DNA of 64,000 bases from Microbacterium maritypicum (GTDB lineage: Bacteria > Actinomycetota > Actinomycetes > Actinomycetales > Microbacteriaceae), in assembly GCF_008868125.1 (NCBI RefSeq), contig NZ_WAAQ01000001.1, positions 1,674,001-1,738,000 on the forward strand, given 5' to 3'. The translations under genes and the position numbers were made by a program. Every line of letters starts with the position of its first letter. Positions within the stretch are counted from its first letter, which is position 1. The notes beneath the pieces were generated by a model. It was not told where the DNA came from, did not search any database, and worked only from the letters and a program-made list of their open reading frames with translations. Shown here one piece after another: positions 16,886 to 25,586 of this stretch.

Positions 16886-18418
16886 ATGGATGCGATGACC
16901 GAGAAACGAGCGCCCCAGCGCGCCCTCCTGCCTCTGTGGGCCGCTGTGCTCGCCGCCGGACTCGCCGCGGTGATGATGGACCTGGCCTATCCAGAGGCCG
17001 CCGTGTGGATCCTCGCCTTCCCGGCGACGGCTCTCGTTCTCGTCTCACTGATCGGACGCCGTTTCGGGGGAGCGCTGCTGGTCGGAGTCGTCTACGGGAT
17101 CCTGTTCTTCGGACTACTCGTCTCCTGGACGTCGCGCTACCTGGGCCCGGTCCCGTGGGCCGCTCTCAGTGTCCTCGAGGGAATTCTGACGGGAATCGCC
17201 CTCGTCCCGATCGCCCTCGCCTACCGGTGGCTCCCGAAGGCCTTCCCCGGGACCGCAGGCCGCCTCCTGGCGCTTCCCGCGGTCGTCGCCGCCCTCTGGG
17301 TCGGCCGCGAGCTTTTCGTCGGCTCCTGGCCCTACGGAGGCTTCCCCTGGGCTCGCATCGGCATGAGCCAGGCCGAGAGCCCGCTGGCACCGGTCTCCTC
17401 CTGGGTGGGCGTCAGCGGACTCAGTTTCCTCATGGTCTTCGTCGTGGCGATGCTCATCGAGGTCGCGCGCATGAGGGCGTGGCGACGGCCACTCCTCGTG
17501 ATCGCGCCCGCCGCCCTCGTGGTGGTGCTCCTGTTCACCCCGCTCTTTCCCACGTCTTCCAGCGGTTCCCTGCGGATCGCAGCGGTACAGGGAAACGGTC
17601 CGACCGGCTACTTCGACGACCGCGAGCCGTTCTCGGTGATCCAGGCGCAGACCGACGCGACCGCGCCTCTCTACGGCGAGGATGTCGATCTCCTCGTGTG
17701 GCCGGAGGGGTCGTTGGACGGCGACCCGTTCCAGATCGACGCCCTTGCGCGGCGGATGACTCTGCTCGCCAACCGTGTCGACGCCCCGCTGCTGGCGAAC
17801 GCGGCCACCGGCCGGGACGACCGTTACTTCAACACATCGATGCTGTGGAATCCCGACGGCACGGCGACGCAGCTGCATGACAAGCGCCACCCGGTCCCGT
17901 TCGGCGAGTATGTGCCGGATCGCGCCTTCTTCAACGCGCTCGCTCCCAACCTCATCGGACTCATCCAGAGGGAGTACACCCCGGGGTCGAACGCCCCGCT
18001 GGTCACCGTCGACGGTGTCCCGGTCGGCCTCGCCATCTGCTTCGACGTGATCTACGACGACGTGATCTGGCAGGGGCTGAACTCCGGCGCCGAGGTGCTG
18101 GTGTTCCAGACGAACAACGCGGACTTCCGCGGCACGGACGAGAACCTCCAGCAGCTCGCCTTCGCCCGGATGCGGGCCATCGAGACGGGCCGCAGCGTGG
18201 TGAACGTCTCGACTGTCGGCACGAGCCAGATCATCCGCGCCGACGGATCGACCGTCACGAGCCTGGACGCAGATGAGGCCGGAGCGATGCTCGAGGATGT
18301 CGAGCTCCGATCCGGCCTCACAGCTGGTGTGGTGCTGGGCCCCTGGGTGCAGGTGATCCTGCTGTGGGGCGGTCTGGGCGCGCTCCTCGTCGGGTGGTGG
18401 CGCGCCAGGAGGCGCTAA
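16886..18418 (+). CDS. lnt: Apolipoprotein N-acyltransferase Lnt
   Basis: Membrane enzyme that adds the third acyl chain to the N-terminal Cys of lipoproteins. The protein has 510 residues, with about seven membrane helices in the first 215 residues, a periplasm-side CN-hydrolase domain and a final membrane helix. The catalytic triad is visible as Glu in VWPEGSLDG, Lys in LHDKRHPVPFGEYVP and Cys in GLAICFDVIYDD. ATG 16886 begins 1 bp after the helY stop; a second ATG at 16895 is equally possible. The 3' end overlaps the rbpA 3' end by 4 bp. The polyprenol-mannose synthase gene that often accompanies lnt is not present here. Confidence 0.93.
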   Translation: MDAMTEKRAPQRALLPLWAAVLAAGLAAVMMDLAYPEAAVWILAFPATALVLVSLIGRRFGGALLVGVVYGILFFGLLVSWTSRYLGPVPWAALSVLEGILTGIALVPIALAYRWLPKAFPGTAGRLLALPAVVAALWVGRELFVGSWPYGGFPWARIGMSQAESPLAPVSSWVGVSGLSFLMVFVVAMLIEVARMRAWRRPLLVIAPAALVVVLLFTPLFPTSSSGSLRIAAVQGNGPTGYFDDREPFSVIQAQTDATAPLYGEDVDLLVWPEGSLDGDPFQIDALARRMTLLANRVDAPLLANAATGRDDRYFNTSMLWNPDGTATQLHDKRHPVPFGEYVPDRAFFNALAPNLIGLIQREYTPGSNAPLVTVDGVPVGLAICFDVIYDDVIWQGLNSGAEVLVFQTNNADFRGTDENLQQLAFARMRAIETGRSVVNVSTVGTSQIIRADGSTVTSLDADEAGAMLEDVELRSGLTAGVVLGPWVQVILLWGGLGALLVGWWRARRR

Positions 18419-18798
18419 GCGCCGATCTTCTCGCGGGTCGGGTCTTCGCCGGCACCGCGGCGGGCGCGGATGAAGGCGAGGCGCTCTTCGAGGAGTTCCT
18501 CGAGTTCCGCGCGGCTCCGACGCTCCAGCAGCATGTCCCAGTGGGTGCGGGCAGCCTTCTCGTCGGTGACCTCGAGCGTGACGGCCTGGCCGTCGACGTT
18601 CAGGCGGGCTTCGGCGCCGCACGCGCGGCACTCCCAGGTCTGGGGCGGTTCTGCGTCCGCCGCGAACATCAGGTTCGTGACGTGGCCGCAAGTGTCACAG
18701 GTGTAGGTGGTCTCACGGCGCTCCATGAAAACGACGCCCTCTTCGCTCTGTAGGCTCTGGGCGCCGAGTCGGATGCCGCGCAGGCTGCGATCTGCCAT
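18415..18798 (-). CDS. rbpA: RNA polymerase-binding protein RbpA
   Basis: Actinobacteria-specific general transcription factor that binds RNA polymerase and principal sigma factors and stabilises open complexes. The protein has 127 residues. It carries an N-terminal tail with the core-binding segment MADRSLRGIRLGAQS, a zinc-type domain with Cys34, Cys37, Cys57 and Cys60 (TCDTCGH and ECRACG), a basic linker and the sigma-interaction helix (HWDMLLERRSRAELEELL). All four Cys are kept, as in Streptomyces. A TATACC box lies about 30 nt upstream and GAGAGG serves as ribosome site. Confidence 0.96.
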   Translation of the reverse strand: MADRSLRGIRLGAQSLQSEEGVVFMERRETTYTCDTCGHVTNLMFAADAEPPQTWECRACGAEARLNVDGQAVTLEVTDEKAARTHWDMLLERRSRAELEELLEERLAFIRARRGAGEDPTREKIGA

Positions 18799-18922
18799 TG
18801 TGTGGTCCTCTCGTCGCTGTCAGGTATAGCGCTCCAGCCTGTGCGCTTCATCCACGCGGCCGCCTTCTCGGCGGAACTCACAGGTTAATCCCAGCACCGG
18901 AGGTTATGGGGCGCGTCGGAGG

Positions 18923-19699
18923 TCAGCGGGGGATCAGCGCTTTGAGTGCCACGTCCGCGCGATCGGAGACGATTCCGTGGGCGCCGAGAGCGATGAGGCG
19001 CTGCATGTGTTCGGGCTCGTTCACCGTCCATACGTGGACTTCGACGTCATGTCGTCTGGCAGCGCGGACGAGGGCCGGCGTCATGACCTTCAGCGCACCG
19101 TAGCGCTCGGGTATCTGCAGAGCGTCGACCTCCCGGAGCACACGAGCGGGGGAGAGGCGCAGCGCCGACAGAGCCCTCAGCGCGGCGATCGTTCCGCTCC
19201 CACCGGATGTGGCGGGGCGAAGTGCTGCTCCGGACCGCAAGACCGAGGCAAGCGCGGCTCGACGGGTCGCGTCGGAGAAGCTCGTCAGGAGCACCCGGTG
19301 CGTGTGCTCGACCAGTATCGGTCCGAGCGGATCGACGGCTGCGGGGGTCTTCACATCGATGTTGAAGCGGACGTCCGGGAAGGAAGCCAGTGCCTCGGCC
19401 ACCGTCAGGAGCCCGCCGTGGTCCGCGAAGAGCATCCGGAGCTCTCGAGTGCGCACCTCCCGCACGCTGCGGCTGTCGCCGACCAGCCGGGTCAGTGTCT
19501 CATCGTGGAACAGGACGACGTCGCCATCAGCCGTGACCTGGCAGTCGGTCTCGATGTAGTCGATGCCTGCCGCATGCGCAGCGGCGAATGCCGCAGCGGA
19601 GTTCTCCCAGACGCCCGAGTCCTCGCCTGCCGCGGTGATCAGACCGCGGTGGGCGAGGACTCGGGGATGCCGCGTCTTCGAGAAGTACGGGTGTGTCAC
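18923..19699 (-). CDS. Glycerophosphodiester phosphodiesterase
   Basis: TIM-barrel enzyme of the GDPD family that hydrolyses glycerophosphodiesters to glycerol-3-phosphate and an alcohol; 258 residues. Active-site features are VLAHRGLI near the N-terminus, ETDCQVTADGDVVLFHD (metal ligands and catalytic His), NIDVKTP for the third acidic ligand and VHVWTVNEPEHMQRLIALG at the C-terminus. No signal peptide, so cytoplasmic. GTG 19699 overlaps the upstream SPFH stop (GTGA), making it the third gene of the nfeD-SPFH-GDPD operon. Confidence 0.93.
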   Translation of the reverse strand: MTHPYFSKTRHPRVLAHRGLITAAGEDSGVWENSAAAFAAAHAAGIDYIETDCQVTADGDVVLFHDETLTRLVGDSRSVREVRTRELRMLFADHGGLLTVAEALASFPDVRFNIDVKTPAAVDPLGPILVEHTHRVLLTSFSDATRRAALASVLRSGAALRPATSGGSGTIAALRALSALRLSPARVLREVDALQIPERYGALKVMTPALVRAARRHDVEVHVWTVNEPEHMQRLIALGAHGIVSDRADVALKALIPR

Positions 19700-20625
19700 G
19701 CGCCCGGCAGCGTGTTCGTCGGGCCCTGGCCCGGCTTCGGGGTGAATGCACTGCCGATGCCCTTGAGCGCCTCGGTGAGTTCGCTCGGGATGATCCACAG
19801 CTTGTTGGACTGACCCTCGCTGATCTTCGGCAGCATCTGGAGGTACTGGTAGGCGAGGAGCTTGTCGTCCGGCTCGCCCTGATGGATCGCGCTGAAGACG
19901 TTCTGAATGGCCTCGGCCTCACCCTGCGCACGCAGCACGGCGGCCTGCTTGTCGCCCTCTGCGCGGAGGATCTCGGCCTGGCGAGCACCTTCGGCTTCCA
20001 GGATCGCGGACTGCTTCGTTCCCTCTGCCGTCAGGATCGCGGCGCGGCGGTCACGCTCGGCGCGCATCTGCTTCTCCATGGAGTCCTGGATCGAGATGGG
20101 CGGGTCGATCGCCTTGAGCTCGACGCGACCGACGCGGATGCCCCACTTGCCTGTCGCCTCGTCGAGGACGACACGGAGCTGACCGTTGATGTTGTCGCGG
20201 CTGGTGAGCGCCTCTTCGAGGTTCAGTCCACCGACGACGTTACGCAGAGTGGTGGTCGTCAGCTGCTCGACCGCGCCGAGGTAGTTCGCGATCTCGTAGG
20301 TCGCGGCGCGCGCATCGGTGACCTGGAAGTAGACGACCGTGTCGATCGACACGACGAGGTTGTCCTCGGTGATCACCGGCTGCGGCGGGAACGAGACGAC
20401 CTGCTCGCGCATGTCGATCAGAGGGCGCAGGCGATCGATGAAGGGCACGAGGACGTTGAGCCCGGGGGTGAGGGTCTTGTGGTAGCGCCCGAGGCGTTCG
20501 ACGACCCCCGCTGTGGCCTGCGGGATGATGCGGATCGCGCGAGCGACGGTGACCACCACGAAGATGATCACCGCGATCACGAGGACCCACAGGATCGCGG
20601 TGGGGATGAACGATGCGTCGTTCAC
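19696..20625 (-). CDS. SPFH/Band 7 membrane protein (stomatin-like)
   Basis: Membrane-anchored scaffold of the SPFH family, 309 residues. An N-terminal helix (ILWVLVIAVIIFVVVTVARAI) is followed by the Band 7 domain (QATAGVVERLGRYHKTLTPG, VSFPPQPVITEDNLVVSIDT) and a long Ala/Glu-rich coiled coil (RAAILTAEGTKQSAILEAEG and repeats). Such proteins form large oligomers in membrane microdomains and protect or organise membrane proteins. It starts 9 bp after the NfeD stop, the classic pairing of these families. Confidence 0.94.
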   Translation of the reverse strand: MNDASFIPTAILWVLVIAVIIFVVVTVARAIRIIPQATAGVVERLGRYHKTLTPGLNVLVPFIDRLRPLIDMREQVVSFPPQPVITEDNLVVSIDTVVYFQVTDARAATYEIANYLGAVEQLTTTTLRNVVGGLNLEEALTSRDNINGQLRVVLDEATGKWGIRVGRVELKAIDPPISIQDSMEKQMRAERDRRAAILTAEGTKQSAILEAEGARQAEILRAEGDKQAAVLRAQGEAEAIQNVFSAIHQGEPDDKLLAYQYLQMLPKISEGQSNKLWIIPSELTEALKGIGSAFTPKPGQGPTNTLPGA

Positions 20626-20634
20626 GGGGTTCTC

Positions 20635-21108
20635 CTAGTCGTTGACGGGACGGACGATGGCGGTCGCGCCGTTGATCGCACTCACGGCGACCGGAGCGCC
20701 CTGGGGGATCGGCACGGGTGTGGCGGTGCGTGCGGTCCAGGTGTCGCCGTTGGCGAGCTTGACCTGACCCGAGATCTGCGTGATCTCGTGCAGCGCGATG
20801 CCGCGGAGGTCGACGAGGGCGTCGACGTTCGACTTCGTCGGATCCTCCCCGCGCCGCAGGCGCTTGAGCAGCGGCGGCCGCAGGAAGAGGATGAACAGCG
20901 CGGCCGCGGCGGCGGCGATGATCACCTGCACCCACACCGGGACGCCGATCAGGTCGGTGACCAGACCGACGACGCTGCCGAAGCTCAGCATGAGGAAGGT
21001 GAAATCCAGCGAGAGCATCTCGATGACGAGGAAGACGGCGATCAGGACCAGCCAGCCGATCCAAGCCCATTGGTCGATGAACGTGACGAATGTCGTGAAG
21101 TTGTCCAT
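20635..21108 (-). CDS. NfeD-family membrane protein
   Basis: Short NfeD protein of 157 residues: three to four membrane helices in the first 90 residues, then the soluble OB-fold domain (ALVDLRGIALHEITQISGQV, GDTWTARTATPVPIPQG). NfeD proteins work with the neighbouring SPFH protein, probably in assembly of the scaffold. AAAGGAGG lies 7 nt before the ATG. First gene of the three-gene operon. Confidence 0.92.
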   Translation of the reverse strand: MDNFTTFVTFIDQWAWIGWLVLIAVFLVIEMLSLDFTFLMLSFGSVVGLVTDLIGVPVWVQVIIAAAAAALFILFLRPPLLKRLRRGEDPTKSNVDALVDLRGIALHEITQISGQVKLANGDTWTARTATPVPIPQGAPVAVSAINGATAIVRPVND

Positions 21109-21230
21109 GCGGCCTCCTTTGTGGTCAACGTATCACGCGGGCGTCCGCGGATCCGGGTGCCACAGCGCGCGCTTGGTAGTGTGTGAGGGCCGTGCGATCA
21201 CGGCTTTTTCACGCATCATGAGGAGTCACC

Positions 21231-21995
21231 GTGACCGACGTTCTTCCCGCAGGATCCCTTGACGGCAAGGTCGCCCTTGTCACCGGTTCATCGCGGGGCA
21301 TCGGCGCCGACACCGTGCGCTACCTCGCCGAGGCCGGTGCCGACGTCGTCATCAACTTCCGCAACAAGGCACCGCGTGCCGAGAAGCTGGCCGCACAGCT
21401 GCGCGAGCTCGGTCGTCGTGCGCTCGTCGTCGGTGCCGACCTGACCGACCCCGAGTCCGTCGCCGAGATGTTCGACGCCATCCGTGCCGAGTACGGGCGC
21501 CTCGACGTGCTCGTGCTCAACGCGTCCGGCGGCATGGAGTCCGGCATGGCCGAGGACTACGCACTCACCTTGAACCGCGACGCCCAGCTCAACGTCCTGA
21601 ACGCGGCGACGCCCCTGCTCGGCGAAGGCGCGCGCGTGGTGTTCGTCACCAGCCACCAGGCCCACTTCATCCGGACCACGCCGACCATGCCGGAGTACGA
21701 GCCGGTGGCACTCTCCAAGCGCGCAGGAGAAGACGCGCTGCGCGAGCTCATCCCCGGCCTGGCCGCGAAGGGGATCGGGTTCACGGTCGTCTCCGGCGAC
21801 ATGATCGAGGGGACGATCACCGCGACGCTGCTGGAGCGGGCGAACCCGGGAGCGATCGCGGAGCGCCGGGAATCGGCGGGCAAGCTCTACAACGTTTCGG
21901 AGTTCGCGGCAGAGGTCGCCAAGGCAGCCGTCGACCCCGTGCCCGCGGACAACACGCGCCTCGTGGGTGACGTGAGCGCCTTCGCGGCCGAGTAG
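21231..21995 (+). CDS. SDR-family protein with atypical active site
   Basis: Rossmann-fold short-chain dehydrogenase/reductase-like protein of 254 residues. The nucleotide-binding motif GSSRGIG is near residue 20, DL of the adenine pocket lies in VVGADLTDPES, and LNASGG replaces the usual NNAG. The Ser of the active site is probably in VVFVTSHQAHF. The YxxxK motif is altered: the conserved Lys in PVALSKRAGEDALRE has Val at the Tyr position, with a Tyr three residues earlier. Catalysis by the usual mechanism is therefore doubtful. GTG 21231 has GAGGAG upstream. It is convergent with the DUF308 gene across a strong terminator. Confidence 0.82.
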   Translation: MTDVLPAGSLDGKVALVTGSSRGIGADTVRYLAEAGADVVINFRNKAPRAEKLAAQLRELGRRALVVGADLTDPESVAEMFDAIRAEYGRLDVLVLNASGGMESGMAEDYALTLNRDAQLNVLNAATPLLGEGARVVFVTSHQAHFIRTTPTMPEYEPVALSKRAGEDALRELIPGLAAKGIGFTVVSGDMIEGTITATLLERANPGAIAERRESAGKLYNVSEFAAEVAKAAVDPVPADNTRLVGDVSAFAAE

Positions 21996-22008
21996 TACGA
22001 CACAGAGA

Positions 22009-22045
22009 ATCGGCCCCGTCCTGCATCATGCAGGACGGGGCCGAT
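22009..22045. terminator. Bidirectional terminator between SDR and DUF308 genes
   Basis: Near-perfect inverted repeat of 18 bp per arm (22009-22026 with 22028-22045) between two convergent genes. The plus side ends in GTGTTT. Confidence 0.85.
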
Positions 22046-22065
22046 CGTGTTTCAGGCGATGAGCG

Positions 22066-22662
22066 TCAGCTCGCCGCTCCGCCCTGGACGGCGGACACGA
22101 ACTCCTTCGCGTCCCGACCGAGCGTGATGGCACGCACGATCTGAACGATGCCGAGCACGACCAGCGAGATGCCCAACAGGAGCCAGAACGCGAAGCCGGC
22201 GATCAGCGGCGAGAACAGGACGATGATTCCGGCGACGATGCTGAGGATCGCGTAGAGGACGGTCCAGACCCGCGACCCGTCGCTGCCGAGCAGCGTGAGG
22301 GCGACGATCCCGTCGACGATCCAGCTGACGCCGATGAAGATCACGACGACGAACGCGAGCGTGGCTGCGGCGGCGTTCAGGTTGAAGAACGCGATGACAC
22401 CGGCTGCGATGTACAGCAGTCCGAGGACGATGTGGCCTACGCGGGCCCATCCTCCCTTCGCGCTCGAGAAGATGCCGAGCCCGACGTACACGAGACCGGC
22501 GACGACCAGGTACGACGCGAAGATCGCCGTCACGATGACCGCGGACTTGATGGGCCAGACGAGGAGGACGATTCCGGCGATCAGCGCGATGACGCCGGCG
22601 ACCGCCAGCGTGACCCGGATCGACTTGAACAGAGACTTGGCCTCCGTGAGTGGTTCAGACAT
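22066..22662 (-). CDS. HdeD-like DUF308 membrane protein
   Basis: Integral membrane protein of 198 residues with six predicted helices in two repeats, as in HdeD/DUF308 proteins (first helix VTLAVAGVIALIAGIVLLVW; later VWTVLYAILSIVAGIIVL). HdeD of enteric bacteria is linked to acid tolerance, but actinobacterial members have no proven role. ATG 22662 has AGAAAGGG upstream; a longer in-frame start at 22713 lacks support. Confidence 0.85.
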   Translation of the reverse strand: MSEPLTEAKSLFKSIRVTLAVAGVIALIAGIVLLVWPIKSAVIVTAIFASYLVVAGLVYVGLGIFSSAKGGWARVGHIVLGLLYIAAGVIAFFNLNAAAATLAFVVVIFIGVSWIVDGIVALTLLGSDGSRVWTVLYAILSIVAGIIVLFSPLIAGFAFWLLLGISLVVLGIVQIVRAITLGRDAKEFVSAVQGGAAS

Positions 22663-22714
22663 GGTGGGGAGCCCTTTCTGAGAAATCGAGAAGCGCCGCG
22701 CACCGACGCGCACC

Positions 22715-22720
22715 TATCGT
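22715..22720 (+). promoter_or_regulatory. -10 element for leaderless VOC mRNA
   Basis: TATCGT, 7 nt, then ATG at 22728; identical in form and spacing to the box before the helicase at 934. Confidence 0.5.
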
Positions 22721-22727
22721 GAACACC

Positions 22728-23138
22728 ATGAACATCCGCATCCATTACGCATTCCTTCCGCACACCGACGCCGAAGCGGCGCTCGGTTTCTACCGCGACG
22801 CCCTCGGCTTCGAGGTTCGCAACGACGTCGGCTACGACGGGCTGAGGTGGCTCACGGTCGGCCCGCCCGGCCAGCCCGAGACGTCGATCGTGCTGCATCC
22901 GCCGGCGACCGACCCCGGTATCACCGACGTCGAGCGCCAGACGATCCTCGAGCTCATCGCGAAGGGCAGCTACGCGGCGCTGACACTGGCCAGCGACGAC
23001 GTCGACGCGCTGTTCGAACGCCTCGTCGAGCGCGGCGCCGACGTCGTCCAGGAGCCGATCGACCAGCCCTACGGGGTTCGCGACTGCGCCTTCCGCGACC
23101 CCGCAGGCAATCTGCTCCGTATTAACCAAGCCGCCTGA
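22728..23138 (+). CDS. VOC-superfamily protein (glyoxalase/dioxygenase fold)
   Basis: Protein of 136 residues with two paired beta-alpha-beta-beta-beta units. Recognisable blocks are FLPHTDAEAALGFYRDALGF at the start and QPYGVRDCAFRDPAGNLLRI at the end. These carry family positions for metal ligands, but the exact activity cannot be named. The uvrA-like gene follows after 29 bp on the same strand. VOC proteins next to ABC or UvrA-like drug-resistance proteins can be involved in detoxification; this is only an inference. Confidence 0.88.
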   Translation: MNIRIHYAFLPHTDAEAALGFYRDALGFEVRNDVGYDGLRWLTVGPPGQPETSIVLHPPATDPGITDVERQTILELIAKGSYAALTLASDDVDALFERLVERGADVVQEPIDQPYGVRDCAFRDPAGNLLRINQAA

Positions 23139-23167
23139 TCTCTCCACCGACCACAGGAAGGACGCCG

Positions 23168-25525
23168 ATGACAACGGACGAGCACCCCGCCGACACCCAC
23201 GACCTGATCCGCGTGCAGGGCGCGCGCGAGAACAATCTGAAGGACGTCAGCGTCGACATCCCGAAGCGCCGCCTCACCGTGTTCACCGGCGTGTCCGGTT
23301 CGGGGAAGAGCTCGCTCGTCTTCGACACGATCGCTGCCGAGTCGCGGCGCATGATCGACGAGACCTACAGTGCCTTCGTCCAAGGCTTCATGCCCTCGGT
23401 TCCACGACCCGACGTCGACGTGCTCGAGGGACTGACGACGGCGATCATCGTCGACCAGGAACGCCTCGGCGCGAACCCGCGATCGACCGTCGGCACCGTG
23501 ACCGACGCGAACGCGATGCTGCGCATCCTGTTCAGCAAGCTCGGACAGCCCTACATCGGCGGGCCGACGGCATTCTCGTTCAACATCCCGACGCAGAAGG
23601 CCAGCGGCGTGATGACCGGCCCGGGAGGGGCGAAGAAGATCGTGAAGGACGCGATCTATCTCGGCGGCATGTGCCCACGCTGCGAAGGCAGGGGAGCGGT
23701 ATCCGATATCGACCTCGCCCAGATCGTCGATGAGACGAAGTCTCTCGACGAAGGTGCCATCATGGTGCCCGGCTACACCGCCGACGGATGGATGGTGAAG
23801 GGTTTCTCCCAGTCGGGGTTCTATCCGGGCGACAAGCCGATCTCGCAGTTCACCGAGAAGCAGCGTCACCTCTTCCTCTACGGCGAGGTCACGAAGGTGA
23901 AGATCTCCGGGATCAACATGACCTATGAGGGTCTCATCCCGAAGATCACCAAGTCGATGCTGTCGAAAGACCTCGATGCGCTGCAGCCACACGTCCGTGC
24001 CTTCGTCGAGCGTGTCGCCACCTTCGCGGTCTGCCCGGAGTGCGACGGCACCCGCCTGACCGAAGGTGCGCGCTCCTCGAAGATCGAGGGGGTGAGCATC
24101 GCCGACGCCTGCCGCATGCAGGTCACGGATCTGGCCGACTGGGTGCGAGGACTCGATCTTCCCGAAGCGGTCCCGCTGCTGCAGGCGCTCAGCGCCAACC
24201 TCGACGCCTTCGTCACGCTGGGGCTCGGTTACCTCAGTCTGGAACGACCCTCCGGCACGCTGTCCGGGGGAGAGGCGCAGCGCATCAAGATGCTCCGGCA
24301 CCTCGGCTCTTCGCTCACCGACATCACCTACGTCTTCGACGAGCCGACGATCGGCCTGCACCCGCACGACATCCAGCGCATGAACGGGCTCCTGCTCCAG
24401 CTGCGCGACAAGGGCAACACCGTGCTGGTCGTGGAACACAAGCCCGAAACCATCGTGATCGGCGACCACGTGGTCGACCTGGGGCCTGGTGCGGGAAACG
24501 CCGGTGGCGAGATCTGCTTCGAGGGCACGGTCGAGGGGCTGAAGGCGAGCGGCACGAAGACCGGCGAGCATCTCGACGACAGGGCACAGTTGAAGGATGC
24601 GGTGCGCTCGGGCACGGGAGCCATCGAGGTGCGAGGGGCGACCGCGAACAACCTGCAGGCCGTCGATGTCGACATCCCGACCGGCGTGCTCACGGTCGTG
24701 ACGGGAGTGGCTGGCTCCGGCAAGAGTTCGCTCATCCACGGATCGGTCTCGAACCGCGACGGTGTCGTGTCGATCGATCAGGCGGCGATCAAGGGGTCCC
24801 GCCGCAGCAACCCCGCGACCTACACGGGGCTTCTCGAGCCGATCCGCAAGGCGTTCGCGAAGGCCAACGGCGTCAAGCCCGCTCTGTTCAGCGCGAACTC
24901 CGAGGGCGCCTGCCCCTCATGCAAGGGTGCGGGCGTCATCATCACCGAGCTCGGCTTCATGGACACCATCGAGACGCCGTGCGAAGACTGCGGAGGCAAG
25001 CGCTTCCAGGTCGGCGTGCTCGAGTACAAGCTCGCGGGCAAGGACATCACCGAGGTTCTCGACCTCCCGGTCTCCGAGGCCCGGGTGTTCTTCAGTGAGG
25101 GAGAGGCCAAGCTGCCCGCGGCCGCGGCCATCCTCGGCCGGTTGGAAGACGTGGGGCTCGGTTATCTCTCGCTTGGACAGCCGCTGTCCACGCTGTCGGG
25201 TGGCGAACGTCAGCGCATCAAGCTGGCGATCCAGATGGGGGAGAAGGGGGACGTGTACGTGCTCGACGAGCCCACCACGGGCCTTCACCTGGCGGATGTC
25301 GACAAGATCCTCGGCCTCCTGGATCGACTCGTCGACGCCGGGAAGACCGTGATCGTGATCGAGCACCATCAGGCGGTCATGGCGCACGCGGATTGGATCA
25401 TCGACATCGGGCCCGGAGCCGGTCATGACGGCGGCAAGGTCGTCTTCGAGGGAACACCGACAGATTTGGTATCCCAAAAATCGACGTTGACGGGGGAGCA
25501 CCTCGCAGCCTACGTCGGCGGCTGA
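23168..25525 (+). CDS. UvrA-like tandem ABC ATPase (short form)
   Basis: DNA-binding tandem ABC ATPase resembling excinuclease subunit UvrA, 785 residues against about 950 for housekeeping UvrA. Walker A motifs are GVSGSGKSSL (41-50) and GVAGSGKSSLIHG; signatures are LSGGEAQRIKM and LSGGERQRIKLA; Walker B regions are YVFDEPTIGLH and YVLDEPTTGLH. Zinc-finger pairs are CPRCEGRG with CPECDGTR and CPSCKGAG with CEDCGGKR. The shortness suggests loss of the UvrB-binding insert, as in UvrA2 and drug-resistance UvrA-like proteins, so it is probably not the repair UvrA. The start follows GAAGGA. Confidence 0.9.
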   Translation: MTTDEHPADTHDLIRVQGARENNLKDVSVDIPKRRLTVFTGVSGSGKSSLVFDTIAAESRRMIDETYSAFVQGFMPSVPRPDVDVLEGLTTAIIVDQERLGANPRSTVGTVTDANAMLRILFSKLGQPYIGGPTAFSFNIPTQKASGVMTGPGGAKKIVKDAIYLGGMCPRCEGRGAVSDIDLAQIVDETKSLDEGAIMVPGYTADGWMVKGFSQSGFYPGDKPISQFTEKQRHLFLYGEVTKVKISGINMTYEGLIPKITKSMLSKDLDALQPHVRAFVERVATFAVCPECDGTRLTEGARSSKIEGVSIADACRMQVTDLADWVRGLDLPEAVPLLQALSANLDAFVTLGLGYLSLERPSGTLSGGEAQRIKMLRHLGSSLTDITYVFDEPTIGLHPHDIQRMNGLLLQLRDKGNTVLVVEHKPETIVIGDHVVDLGPGAGNAGGEICFEGTVEGLKASGTKTGEHLDDRAQLKDAVRSGTGAIEVRGATANNLQAVDVDIPTGVLTVVTGVAGSGKSSLIHGSVSNRDGVVSIDQAAIKGSRRSNPATYTGLLEPIRKAFAKANGVKPALFSANSEGACPSCKGAGVIITELGFMDTIETPCEDCGGKRFQVGVLEYKLAGKDITEVLDLPVSEARVFFSEGEAKLPAAAAILGRLEDVGLGYLSLGQPLSTLSGGERQRIKLAIQMGEKGDVYVLDEPTTGLHLADVDKILGLLDRLVDAGKTVIVIEHHQAVMAHADWIIDIGPGAGHDGGKVVFEGTPTDLVSQKSTLTGEHLAAYVGG

Positions 25526-25531
25526 GAGGAG

Positions 25532-25561
25532 TCGGGGGCGCCTCACCTGAGGCGCCCCCGA
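25532..25561. terminator. Bidirectional terminator after uvrA-like gene
   Basis: Perfect 14-bp inverted repeat (25532-25545 and 25548-25561) with a 2-nt centre between two convergent genes. Confidence 0.8.
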
Positions 25562-25586
25562 TGCTCGGACCCTCGGGGAAGTCGAC

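Noticed and set aside
23069..24739. Minus-strand ORF of 556 codons
   Set aside because: Antisense to the UvrA-like gene, with no ribosome site or promoter.
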